From an uncultured Bdellovibrionales bacterium (GTDB lineage Bacteria; Bdellovibrionota; Bdellovibrionia; Bdellovibrionales; UBA1609), in the NCBI GenBank assembly GCA_937980625.1, contig CALJPJ010000224.1:1-11491 (forward strand): a stretch of 11,491 nucleotides of DNA. Direction: 5' to 3'. Shown here one piece after another: positions 1 to 6,960 of the stretch (its first letter is position 1; every line of letters starts with the position of its first letter). The notes under the pieces were generated by a model. It did not search any database. It was not told where the DNA came from and saw nothing but the letters and a program-made list of their open reading frames with translations. Both the position numbers and the translations under genes were made by a program.

Positions 1-177
1 CATCATATTTGTTTACGGGTTGATGATATTACACAAGTGTTAGATAATCTTAAAAGTGCCTCTGTACGATTAATAAATGAGGAGCCTAAAAAGGGAGCCC
101 ATAATATGTTGGTTGCTTTTATTCATCCAAAATCTACAGGTGGAGTATTGTTAGAAATTAGTCAGCCAATGTCGTAG
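1..177 (+). CDS. mce: Methylmalonyl-CoA epimerase, C-terminal part (5' end outside window)
   Basis: The frame is open from the first base and ends in TAG at 175-177, giving the last 59 residues. They match the C-terminal half of methylmalonyl-CoA epimerase: it begins HHICLRVDDI, continues with an EEPKKGAHN stretch, and ends HPKSTGGVLLEISQ. In this vicinal-oxygen-chelate metalloenzyme family, one of the two opening histidines and the glutamate of VLLE (fragment residue 52) are metal ligands. The enzyme interconverts the R and S forms of methylmalonyl-CoA in the cytoplasm, linking propionyl-CoA and succinyl-CoA. The next gene starts 8 bases after the stop, so the two are probably co-transcribed, although no functional link with a rhomboid protease is obvious. 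The family call is firm; the N-terminal half cannot be judged. Confidence 0.9.
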   Translation, partial: HHICLRVDDITQVLDNLKSASVRLINEEPKKGAHNMLVAFIHPKSTGGVLLEISQPMS

Positions 178-185
178 AGAGAAGT

Positions 186-941
186 ATGAACGGAAATAGA
201 CAAGTCCAATTTCAAGTGCCTTCAATGTCACCAATGGTAAAAAAATTACTTATTGCCAATATAGCAATTTGGGTTGTTGGAGTTTTAATTATTCAACAAT
301 ACTTTATGAATAAGGACCACCTATTTTTGTGGTTTGGTTTGCAGCCTATAACAGTTTATAGCAAGTTTTGGCTATGGCAGTTTTTTTCTTATATGTTTTT
401 ACACTCTAATAGCATGTTTCATGTTTTATTTAATATGTTGATGCTTTGGTGGTTAGGTTCTGAGCTCGAACAAAGGTGGGGAAGCCGTTTTTTCTTAATA
501 TATTACCTAGTGTGTGGGGTTGGAGCAGGGATTTTATACACCATTGTAATGGGGGCCTATTACCTCATAACCAAGGATGCAATGCCATTATTTAGCCCTG
601 TGGTAGGTGCCTCAGGAGCCATATATGGCTTGTTTTTGGCTTATGCAATGGTCTTTGGTGAAAGAATTATATACTTTTTTATGGTCATTCCCATGAAGGC
701 CAAATATTTTGTAATGATTCTTGGTGGAATTGAACTTTTATCTCTCTTAAGTACTGGCTTTAGTAGTGAAGTCGCTAACTTAGCCCATCTAGGTGGGATT
801 ATTGTCGGATTTTTATTTTTATATTATTGGACAAACTTAAAAGGAAAAAGGTTAAGAAAAAAAACCACTAAACATGGACGTAAACTAAAATTGGTGGTAG
901 ATAACGATAATCCGCCTATTGAGCCTAAATATTGGAACTAA
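186..941 (+). CDS. Rhomboid family intramembrane serine protease
   Basis: 251 residues, a polytopic inner-membrane protein. The rhomboid signatures are complete: HVLFN (His79, Asn83; the oxyanion-side HxxxN motif of TM2), ELEQRWGS just after it (94-100), GASGAIYG with the catalytic Ser143, and AHLGG with the catalytic His201. Hydrophobic segments lie near residues 19-38, 62-90, 101-126, 137-157, 162-187 and 198-216, the six-TM core expected for a bacterial GlpG-type rhomboid. A basic cytoplasmic tail (KGKRLRKKTTKHGRKLK, 219-235) ends the protein. Rhomboids cleave single-pass membrane proteins inside the bilayer by a Ser-His dyad; the substrate is unknown. A purine-rich AGAGAGAAG precedes the ATG. 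It sits in an operon with the epimerase gene upstream and a small gene 15 bases downstream. Predicted active. Confidence 0.95.
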   Translation: MNGNRQVQFQVPSMSPMVKKLLIANIAIWVVGVLIIQQYFMNKDHLFLWFGLQPITVYSKFWLWQFFSYMFLHSNSMFHVLFNMLMLWWLGSELEQRWGSRFFLIYYLVCGVGAGILYTIVMGAYYLITKDAMPLFSPVVGASGAIYGLFLAYAMVFGERIIYFFMVIPMKAKYFVMILGGIELLSLLSTGFSSEVANLAHLGGIIVGFLFLYYWTNLKGKRLRKKTTKHGRKLKLVVDNDNPPIEPKYWN

Positions 942-956
942 CTGGAGAGTATAAAA

Positions 957-1229
957 ATGAGCTTAAAAAAAGAATTTGATAACTTAAAATTTGATGTTCG
1001 CATGCAAGATATTAACCTTGGCAATAAAATGATTTCATCGGATGATATAAAAAATAATCTTTCAAGCCTTCAAGATTGCTCGCATAATGCCACTCAAATC
1101 AGTATCGATGAGCCAACGGAAGAAGCTGTTCAAGAAGTTGCACATGAGGAACAACAACAGGTGACAACACAAGGCCCGATGATGGGAAATTTTAATTCTA
1201 ATCCATTTGGTTCTGGCAACAATAATTAA
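957..1229 (+). CDS. Small hydrophilic, probably disordered protein of unknown function
   Basis: 90 residues; not recognised. GGAG at 944-947 is well placed before the ATG. There is no signal peptide and no membrane segment. The first 45 residues are mixed charged, with a short LKKEFDNLKFDVRMQDI stretch that could be helical. The middle is acidic and Gln-rich (EPTEEAVQEVAHEEQQQ, 52-68), and the tail is low complexity, rich in Asn, Gly and Phe (GNFNSNPFGSGNNN). One cysteine is present (Cys41). The composition suggests a largely unstructured cytoplasmic protein, perhaps an adaptor. It follows the rhomboid gene by 15 bases and is followed by an intrinsic terminator, so it is the last gene of the operon. 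Good RBS, spacing and terminator support a real gene; function is open. Confidence 0.75.
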   Translation: MSLKKEFDNLKFDVRMQDINLGNKMISSDDIKNNLSSLQDCSHNATQISIDEPTEEAVQEVAHEEQQQVTTQGPMMGNFNSNPFGSGNNN

Positions 1230-1260
1230 AGTTAAACTTTTTATAAGTAGATTGTGAATT

Positions 1261-1287
1261 AAGCCTCAAAGTATTGAGGCTTTTTTT
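1261..1287 (+). terminator. Intrinsic terminator of the epimerase-rhomboid operon
   Basis: AAGCCTCAA and TTGAGGCTT form a perfect 9-bp stem around the tetraloop AGTA, and the stem runs into a seven-T tract (1281-1287). It lies 31 bases after the stop of the 90-residue protein and closes the + strand operon. Confidence 0.9.
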
Positions 1288-1343
1288 ATATAATAGTGTT
1301 TAGAAGTTAATTATTTAAACGAATATAAAGAAGAAGTATATCA

Positions 1344-1703
1344 GTGAAGTATTTAAATGTAGAAAAACTAGATTGTCTCACAGAGTGGGAGTACTTTGTT
1401 TGGCGACATAAAGGGACTGGTAATTTGGTTATGCACTTTATTAGTTTTGTTTCGTCTTTTATTGTGATTATACTAGCTTGGTACCTTAAAAATTACTGGA
1501 TACTTTTAGGGGTTTTTCCAGCCCAATATATCGGTTTTTTAGGTCATGTCATATTTAAAGAAGGCGGGGCAAGAAATAAAGATTTTATATCGCCCATGAC
1601 AACTGTATATTTATTTAAAATTTTTACTTTAATTGCGCTCAATAAGTATCAACTAGAGGTGAAAAGGGTGGAAACTAAAATATCTAATAATGACCATATT
1701 TAG
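1344..1703 (+). CDS. Mpo1-like (DUF962) small membrane protein
   Basis: 119 residues, starting with GTG; a purine-rich AAAGAAGAAG (1327-1336) serves as RBS, and there is no in-frame ATG near the N-terminus. Two hydrophobic segments lie near residues 32-47 and 51-68. The pattern WRHKGTGNLVMHFISF (His22, Asn27, His31) followed by YIGFLGHVIFKEGGAR (His68) fits the short bacterial form of the Mpo1-like/DUF962 family, whose typical signature is a HxxPxNxxxH-like segment and a later GHxxxE segment. Yeast Mpo1 is an Fe(II) dioxygenase in alpha-oxidation of 2-hydroxy fatty acids, and the conserved histidines are its likely metal ligands. Activity here is inferred only. Its terminator-bounded position makes it a single-gene unit, convergent with a second, longer member of the same family 115 bases away. 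The hydrophilic C-terminus (residues 101-119) is probably cytoplasmic. Confidence 0.75.
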   Translation: MKYLNVEKLDCLTEWEYFVWRHKGTGNLVMHFISFVSSFIVIILAWYLKNYWILLGVFPAQYIGFLGHVIFKEGGARNKDFISPMTTVYLFKIFTLIALNKYQLEVKRVETKISNNDHI

Positions 1704-1818
1704 ATAAAACAGATCTAAGCTGTATGCCTAAAGGCTTATAATTAAGCTCTGTTGTAACTATCGGCTTGAATATAGTATTTGAAGTAGGGGTTAGAGAGAT
1801 TAACAGTTGTAAATCATG

Positions 1819-2304
1819 TTAGTATTTAATTCCTAATAGCTTATAGATATTAGCAACAACCCACAAAGGGCCTACGAGTAGAAAATTCATATCATTAGTA
1901 AACGAAGGTTTTTTTCCTTCAATTTTATGACCTAATAATTGAGCGACCCATGAAAAAATATATAACAAAATATTAGCAACTAAATAATATAGTCCATACT
2001 TTTTCATTAAAAATATAGAAATTAAAAACATAAAAATGACTTGGCTAATAAGCCCGAGATATAATTTTAAATTATTAAACTGTAAGTAAATAATAGCCAT
2101 AAAAGCTACGAATACCAACCCCCAGTTAAATAAAGGGCTAGGGCTCATTGATGTATTTGGAAAAGGTATGAAGCACACCAGAGCAATTGTGGCATGTAAA
2201 ATCAATGGCACTGAAATTTCATGTATTAAGATGTTGATTTTATTTTTATGACTCTTAGAGTACTCAGTTAAAAGCTCATGAATTATATTTTTTTTAAGAA
2301 TCAT
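1819..2304 (-). CDS. Mpo1-like (DUF962) membrane protein
   Basis: 161 residues. It begins with YSKSHKNKINILIHEISVPLI (His19, Asn24, His28), followed by hydrophobic helices near 32-46, 60-76, 81-99 and 104-122, and then WVAQLLGHKIEGKKPSF (His126). This is the classical layout of Mpo1-like proteins, with the HKNxxN…H motif before the first helix and the QxxGHxxE…P motif after the last. Yeast Mpo1 carries out the Fe(II)-dependent step of 2-hydroxy fatty acid alpha-oxidation in a membrane; bacterial members are mostly uncharacterised. The segment after GH is one residue shorter than the usual GHxxFE. The ATG follows the stop codon of the L,D-transpeptidase gene after a single base, so the two are very probably translationally coupled. 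No terminator was seen after it. Confidence 0.85.
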   Translation of the reverse strand: MILKKNIIHELLTEYSKSHKNKINILIHEISVPLILHATIALVCFIPFPNTSMSPSPLFNWGLVFVAFMAIIYLQFNNLKLYLGLISQVIFMFLISIFLMKKYGLYYLVANILLYIFSWVAQLLGHKIEGKKPSFTNDMNFLLVGPLWVVANIYKLLGIKY

Positions 2305-2305
2305 G

Positions 2306-3262
2306 TTACAGAGACAATGAGCCTAAAACTTCTTTGCGCTCAGCAGCCCAGCTTTCATTAACAATTTTTAGACTGTTTTTTTCTCGTCTTATATATAAAG
2401 TTTTTTCACCAAAGTCAGTGAGTGCACTGGATTGATAAGACTGTAAAAACCTAACTATGTATTGGTCTTTGTTTTTATAAATAACAGGGTTTTTAATGTT
2501 TACACTAAAGCGATTTACTTTTGCGTTAATCGCCTTTTTATACTTATACCAAGCCACTTTATTTTTACCTTGGGAGTAAAAGTTTTTAGAGTAAAATTTC
2601 ATATAATTTTTTAATTTTTTAGATTGCCAAGCCTCTTTCCAGTTTTCTAACCATTTTGTAATTTGTTCTTGGTTTTTACTAAGCTCTTCAGGTTTGATAT
2701 AATTTACTTTATCAAAAATAAGAACAGGCATTCTTTGGTTTAGGGAAACTACTTTGTCTACTTTTTTAATTTGGTCTTCCCTAAGAACTAGGCAGCCTCG
2801 AGAACCTCGTTTAAGAGTTTTATGCGGAGGAATTGAGTGCAGCCATATCCCTCCACCAGTTTTACGGTTCATATGGTCAAAGTGGTTTGGGTAGTTTAAA
2901 GTAAAAGCCATTATACCGTATTCATTATACTCAAGTTCGCGAGCAGACTTTTTGTCTTGGACAAAGTAAATTCCTTCTGGGGTTTTTAGGTCACCTTGTA
3001 CTTGTTTGTTTCCATTTTTTTTACCATGGTCCATGGAGTAAAAGTCGAGAAGTTCAATTTTATTATTTGAGTTTTTCCATACACTAAGTGTACGTCTAGA
3101 CTTATCTGCAATAATAGTTGTGCTTGGGTAGTAGTTGTTTGCTCCAGGTTTTATAAGACCGGCGGGCACTAAGCCAGTGGGTGGTGCAATTGGTTCAGGG
3201 TCAACTACATTAGCAAATGTAATAGTAGGAATTACGCATAGGATAAGTAGATATTTAAACAT
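2306..3262 (-). CDS. Secreted L,D-transpeptidase (YkuD) with C-terminal NTF2-like domain
   Basis: 318 residues. Signal peptide MFKYLLILCVIPTITFA with likely cleavage after Ala17, then a Pro-rich linker (22-35). The YkuD domain spans about residues 47-185: TPEGIYFV (94-101), IWLHSIPP with His142, and the catalytic motif SRGCLVLR with Cys157. YkuD enzymes act in the periplasm, forming 3-3 cross-links in peptidoglycan or attaching proteins or amino acids to it. Residues about 195-310 (from EELSKNQEQITKWLENW to IVNESWAA) look like an NTF2-like domain, often fused to YkuD in proteobacterial proteins, perhaps for substrate or partner binding. Only a weak TGGG precedes the ATG, but the start is fixed by the signal peptide. 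The downstream gene is coupled at a 1-base gap. In predatory Bdellovibrio, secreted L,D-transpeptidases modify prey wall; a similar role here is speculation. Confidence 0.92.
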   Translation of the reverse strand: MFKYLLILCVIPTITFANVVDPEPIAPPTGLVPAGLIKPGANNYYPSTTIIADKSRRTLSVWKNSNNKIELLDFYSMDHGKKNGNKQVQGDLKTPEGIYFVQDKKSARELEYNEYGIMAFTLNYPNHFDHMNRKTGGGIWLHSIPPHKTLKRGSRGCLVLREDQIKKVDKVVSLNQRMPVLIFDKVNYIKPEELSKNQEQITKWLENWKEAWQSKKLKNYMKFYSKNFYSQGKNKVAWYKYKKAINAKVNRFSVNIKNPVIYKNKDQYIVRFLQSYQSSALTDFGEKTLYIRREKNSLKIVNESWAAERKEVLGSLSL

Positions 3263-3329
3263 AGCCCATTTGAGTTAAATTAGTCATAAAAGTCAATTAG
3301 TTAAGTTTACAAAGGAGAATTACTGACAC

Positions 3330-3408
3330 TTCAGTGGTCAATGAAGCACTGAAATACACAAAATTATAATCATGACCTTGAGCATGACACGCCGCGAACG
3401 TTTCAGTG
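3330..3408. repeat. Three copies of TTCAGTG/CACTGAA between divergent genes
   Basis: The 224-base space between the divergent L,D-transpeptidase and FliL-like genes holds TTCAGTG (3330-3336), its inverse CACTGAA (3347-3353; 10-base gap) and a further TTCAGTG (3402-3408). The last copy sits inside GTTTCAGTGCGAAAC, itself a 5-bp stem with a 5-base loop. CATGAC also occurs twice (3371-3376 and 3383-3388). These could form an operator or RNA structure controlling one or both genes; no known regulator site was recognised. Confidence 0.35.
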
Positions 3409-3486
3409 CGAAACAGTCTAATAAAATATCAGCTAAATCTCTTAAGACTTTTGTCTCTAGACCGATATCTATATGTGAGGTCTTAA

Positions 3487-3978
3487 ATGGAAGAATTAAG
3501 TGAAGAAGTAAAGCCTGAGAAGTCATCTAAGTTAGTATTGGTATTTGCCGTATTCAACATTATTTTAATTGCTGGAGGGCTTACATTGGCCTATTTAGGG
3601 TCATTTCCACCTAAAAAAATAGTCAAAGAAGATCAGCTAATGGTGCAATGGGAAGAGGCACAAAAGAATCAAGATAACGAAAGGCACTTATACAGCTTAA
3701 ATCCATTTAATGCCAATTTAAAGGGCTCTCCAAGAAGGTTCGTAAGACTTTCAATGCAGCTGGAAATGCTAGATGAAAATAGCTTTGAGGAAATTTCTGA
3801 CCTTGGTGCAGAAGCGAGAGATACAGTCTTGAAAATAATTAATGAAAAAAATGCTAACGAAATTCGCACAGTAAAAGGTAAACTTTTACTTAAACAGGAA
3901 ATTATTGCCGCAGTTAATATTTTCTTGGAGAAAGGAATTGTTAAAAATGCGTACTTTACAGATTTTGCCGTTCAATAA
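3487..3978 (+). CDS. fliL: FliL-family flagellar basal body-associated protein
   Basis: 163 residues, close to the usual FliL length. A short acidic cytoplasmic N-terminus is followed by one membrane helix (about 15-38), a linker, and the FliL domain from about residue 68. The domain shows YSLNPFNANL, then RRFVRLSMQLEM, a middle helix with EARDTVLKIINEKNANEIRTVKGK, and the typical ending FLEKGIVKNAYFTDFAVQ. FliL is a periplasm-facing inner-membrane protein that rings the flagellar stator and supports torque. FliL normally sits next to fliM/fliN, but here no flagellar gene is adjacent: upstream is a divergent L,D-transpeptidase, downstream M16 peptidases. It may be a second FliL copy or a relocated one. 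GAGG at 3477-3480 is a good RBS for the ATG. No clear terminator follows; AAAAGA-GTTAA-TCTTTT near 4025-4041 is only a weak A/T hairpin. Confidence 0.85.
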   Translation: MEELSEEVKPEKSSKLVLVFAVFNIILIAGGLTLAYLGSFPPKKIVKEDQLMVQWEEAQKNQDNERHLYSLNPFNANLKGSPRRFVRLSMQLEMLDENSFEEISDLGAEARDTVLKIINEKNANEIRTVKGKLLLKQEIIAAVNIFLEKGIVKNAYFTDFAVQ

Positions 3979-4088
3979 GATGTGTTAAATGCCCATAGGC
4001 TGAATTTATTAAGCTCCATCTATTAAAAGAGTTAATCTTTTCTTAACAGAAATATACCTAATAAAATAGGTTAGTATTAAAACCCGAC

Positions 4089-4117
4089 TTGACCCTAATA
4101 AATGCACACGTCAAAAT
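4089..4117 (+). promoter_or_regulatory. Putative sigma-70-type promoter of the M16 peptidase operon
   Basis: TTGACC (4089-4094) and CAAAAT (4112-4117) are separated by exactly 17 bases, matching 5 of 6 and 4 of 6 of the -35/-10 consensus. It lies just upstream of the first M16 gene and would give a leader of about 25 bases. TATATT (4126-4131) is an alternative -10. Prediction by eye only. Confidence 0.4.
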
Positions 4118-4149
4118 GGTTTATCTATATTAAATCCTAGGGGTGTGTT

Positions 4150-5460
4150 TTGTTTAAATATATTTTTACCATACTAGCTATTACTTTTAGTTCCTTTATT
4201 TCAGCTGAAATAAAACTGGACATTAATGTTGAAAAATATAAGTTAAAAAATGGTTTAACAGTTTTACTTCATCAAGATAAGACGGTTCCAGTAATTAGTT
4301 TCCATCAATGGTACAGAGTTGGTTCAAGAAACGAAAAAAGAGGTCGTACAGGTTTGGCTCATTTTTTTGAGCATTTAATGTTTAAAGGTACAACTAAATA
4401 TAGCGGAGCTGATTTTGAAAGATTAGTGAAGTTAAATGGTGGTAGCAATAATGCCTTTACCAGCTTTGACTATACAGGCTATTATGTAAATTTACCCAGT
4501 GGAGAAATTGAAAAGATTTTAGATATGGAGTCTGACCGTATGCTAAATCTGCTTTTTAATCCAAAAACCATTCAAAGTGAAAGAGAAGTTGTAAAAGAAG
4601 AGCGTAGGTTCAGAGTAGAAAATAGTGTTCAAGGCTATATGCGCGAGGCTTTATTTTCAACTTTATATAAAGTGCATTCTTACACCTGGCCAGTTATTGG
4701 CTCAATGGCGGATTTAAATGCAGCAACAATTGATGATTTAAAGCAATTTTATAAAGTTTATTATGCGCCTAACAATTCAGTATTAGTTCTTGCTGGAAAT
4801 TTTGATATTCCTAAAGTTAAAAAATTAATTGATAAGTACTATGGGCCAATACCTTCTCAGCCATTACCAAAGGTAAATATTCCCAAAGAGCCAGATCAAC
4901 TCGCTCCAAGAGTTAAAAAACTTAAAAAAGATGTGCAAAATCCAAGTTTTTATGTGGCCTATAAAACAACCGCTGCTGGTGAGTCAGATAGTTTTGTTTT
5001 AGATATTATATCATCAATTTTAGGTGGAGGAGAAACAAGTCGGCTTTATAAGAGGCTCGTATATAAAGGGCAAATAGCCACCCAAGCTTTGTCATACTCT
5101 TATACTCCAAAAGATCCTGGTATTTTTGCCGTTTTCACCTCAGTTAAAGATAAAAAATATTTAAAGCGAAATAAACAAATAGTTTTAGAGGAAATAAATA
5201 AACTTAAAAAAGTAAAGGTTACTGATAAAGAATTAGAGCGTGCTAAAAATCAATTTATAAAAAGCTATGTAGATTCTTTGCAAACAGTAAGTAGTAAGGC
5301 AAATATATTAGCCCTGAATGAAATATTATTTGGCGACTATACTGAATTTTTTAAAGATTTACCTAAATATGAAAAAGTAACTAAAGAAGATATTTTAAGA
5401 GTAGCAAAAAAATATTTTCAAAAACATCGCAGTGTTTATGTTGAAGTAACTAAAAAGTAA
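4150..5460 (+). CDS. M16 family zinc metallopeptidase, catalytic (HXXEH) subunit, secreted
   Basis: 436 residues, normal for the one-and-a-half-lobe M16B type. The start is TTG, with AGGGGTG (4139-4145) as RBS; the next Met is at residue 77, so TTG is needed to give the signal peptide (hydrophobic 4-18, likely cleavage SFISA^E). The inverted zinc motif GLAHFFEH is intact (His71, Glu74, His75). The third ligand is Glu150 or Glu151 in SEREVVKEERR. The C-terminal lobe keeps SRLY (297-300), but the usual R…Y pair of the SRLxxxLRxxxGLaY motif is missing: the positions read V304 and A310, with a one-residue deletion. It therefore looks like the zinc-bearing half of a heterodimer. The next gene starts 8 bases after the stop and encodes the complementary half. 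Acts in the periplasm; substrate unknown. Confidence 0.95.
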   Translation: MFKYIFTILAITFSSFISAEIKLDINVEKYKLKNGLTVLLHQDKTVPVISFHQWYRVGSRNEKRGRTGLAHFFEHLMFKGTTKYSGADFERLVKLNGGSNNAFTSFDYTGYYVNLPSGEIEKILDMESDRMLNLLFNPKTIQSEREVVKEERRFRVENSVQGYMREALFSTLYKVHSYTWPVIGSMADLNAATIDDLKQFYKVYYAPNNSVLVLAGNFDIPKVKKLIDKYYGPIPSQPLPKVNIPKEPDQLAPRVKKLKKDVQNPSFYVAYKTTAAGESDSFVLDIISSILGGGETSRLYKRLVYKGQIATQALSYSYTPKDPGIFAVFTSVKDKKYLKRNKQIVLEEINKLKKVKVTDKELERAKNQFIKSYVDSLQTVSSKANILALNEILFGDYTEFFKDLPKYEKVTKEDILRVAKKYFQKHRSVYVEVTKK

Positions 5461-5468
5461 GGGAAAAG

Positions 5469-6878
5469 ATGAAAATTTTAAAATTATTTTTAATAGCAGT
5501 ATTATTTGTTGGGTGTAAAAGTACTAAAAAAGCGCCTGAACAAGTCACTAGTTTGGTGAATCCAAAAATTAACTTACCAAAATATAAAATTAGTAAACTA
5601 GCGAATGGTTTAGAGGTTTTATATATTCAGGATAAGAAGCTTCCATTAATTCAAGTGAACTTACTTATTCCAGCTGGTTATGTTAATGACCCTGCAGAGA
5701 AACAAGGGTTGGCTTATATGACTGGCCGGTTACTTAAAATGGGGAGCAACAAACGGTCTGCACAAGAGATATCTGAAAGCTTTGAGCAAAAAGGAAGCTC
5801 ATTTTCACTATCTGTAGACTCTGACTATGTCATGATTGCAGCTTCGGCTCTTTCTAAGTACACCGAGGATTTGTTTACTGATATTATTGAAGTTGTCACT
5901 CAGCCAAAATTTAGTTGGCCTGAATATAATCGTTTGAAAAGTAAAATTAAAGCTCAAAATATTAAAGGCTTAGATAATGCTTCTGGTTTAATAAGTAACG
6001 CCACATCAAAATTATTATTTCCAGATCATCCCTACGGGTTTAAAGTATCTGGAACTAGTAAAACTATAAATAAAATTGAAAGAAAAGATGTGCTAAATTT
6101 TTATAAAAATTATTATCAGCCGAAAGGAGCGACCATAGCCATTGTTGGTGATTATAATCCAGATGAAATGACTGCCTATTTAGATAAACTAATTGAAGCT
6201 TGGCCAAGTGGTGATGTAATGACACAGCCCAAAATGCCAGTCATTAAAGATCAATTAACTAAAGTGCATCTCGTACACAAACCTGGTGCAAAGCAAAGTC
6301 AGATTCGATTTGGTCATATGGGGATTGCAAGAAATAATAAAGATTTTATCGCTTTACGAGTTGCTAATGCTATTTTAGGTCAAGGCTTTAGCTCGCGGCT
6401 TTTAACAGAAGTTCGCGTTAAAAAAGGCTTAACTTATACTATACGTTCATCGTTTAATGCAGCTAAAAGCCAAGGCCCTTTTGTTATTAGTACCTTCACT
6501 CGTCATGATAAAGTGAAAGAAACAATAGATACAGTATTTGAAACTGTAAAATTATATTTAGAAAGTGGTGTTACCGATGAAGAGCTTCAGGTAGCCAAAC
6601 AATATTTAAAGGGAACTTTTCCCAGAGCCCTAGAAACTTCATCCAGTGTGGCTTATAATATTATGTTGTTAAAACACTTAGGTGTTCCTTTAGATTATTT
6701 AAATACTTATATTTCAGAGGTGGATAAGATCACTAAAGAAGAAATCAAAAGGGTGGCTAACGAATATATCCACCCAGAAAAGTTACAAATTATTGTGCTG
6801 TCAGATAAAGCTAAAGTAGTTGAACAACTTAAAGAAGGTCATGAAATTATTAATTACCAGCACACGGATTTTAACTAG
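5469..6878 (+). CDS. M16 family peptidase-like lipoprotein, non-zinc (R/Y) subunit
   Basis: 469 residues. The N-terminus MKILKLFLIAVLFVGCKS is a lipoprotein signal with a lipobox ending at Cys16. The M16 fold is clear from the N-terminal lobe (from about 34) to LSDKAKV near 444. At the zinc site the canonical GLAHFxEH reads GLAYMTGR, so His, Glu and His are replaced by Tyr83, Gly86 and Arg87, and it cannot bind zinc in the usual way. The C-terminal lobe has an intact SSRLLTEVRVKKGLTY motif with Arg316 and Tyr323, the R/Y pair that positions substrate in M16 peptidases. The preceding gene has the zinc site without R/Y, so the products very likely form one active heterodimer, here anchored to a membrane by the lipid. 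A purine-rich GGGAAAAG lies between the genes. Confidence 0.93.
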   Translation: MKILKLFLIAVLFVGCKSTKKAPEQVTSLVNPKINLPKYKISKLANGLEVLYIQDKKLPLIQVNLLIPAGYVNDPAEKQGLAYMTGRLLKMGSNKRSAQEISESFEQKGSSFSLSVDSDYVMIAASALSKYTEDLFTDIIEVVTQPKFSWPEYNRLKSKIKAQNIKGLDNASGLISNATSKLLFPDHPYGFKVSGTSKTINKIERKDVLNFYKNYYQPKGATIAIVGDYNPDEMTAYLDKLIEAWPSGDVMTQPKMPVIKDQLTKVHLVHKPGAKQSQIRFGHMGIARNNKDFIALRVANAILGQGFSSRLLTEVRVKKGLTYTIRSSFNAAKSQGPFVISTFTRHDKVKETIDTVFETVKLYLESGVTDEELQVAKQYLKGTFPRALETSSSVAYNIMLLKHLGVPLDYLNTYISEVDKITKEEIKRVANEYIHPEKLQIIVLSDKAKVVEQLKEGHEIINYQHTDFN

Positions 6879-6905
6879 TCATAATTATTTGTATGACTTA
6901 ATCAT

Positions 6906-6944
6906 GACTCACTTTTAAAGCTGTCAGGTGAAGTCTATGTTTTT
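6906..6944 (+). terminator. Weak candidate terminator after the M16 operon
   Basis: GACTCAC (6906-6912) pairs with GTGAAGTC (6928-6935) with one bulged base and a 15-base loop, followed after TATG by five T (6940-6944). A second stem-loop, AGTCATA…TATGACT (6877-6898), overlaps the stop codon but has no T tract. Both lie in the 82-base space between converging genes. Support is modest. Confidence 0.3.
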
Positions 6945-6960
6945 ACTGTTAAACTTTAAA

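Noticed and set aside
1720..1745. Hairpin GCCT-AA-AGGC between the convergent Mpo1-like genes as a terminator
   Set aside because: Only 4 bp with a 2-base loop and no T tract.
3440..3468. Sigma-28-like promoter (TAAG…ACCGATAT) just upstream of the FliL gene
   Set aside because: The -35 is degenerate, the spacing is 14 rather than 15, and the transcript would start about 10 bases before the ATG, overlapping the RBS.
3338..3526. 62-codon ORF on the - strand across the FliL start
   Set aside because: No RBS, overlaps the well-supported FliL gene antisense and shows no protein-like features beyond a hydrophobic start-end composition.
3669..3869. 66-codon antisense ORF inside the FliL gene
   Set aside because: Shadow of the real coding frame; no start signal.
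4056..4075. ACCTA…TAGGT hairpin after the FliL gene as a terminator
   Set aside because: Short A/T-rich stem without a T run; could not be told from chance.
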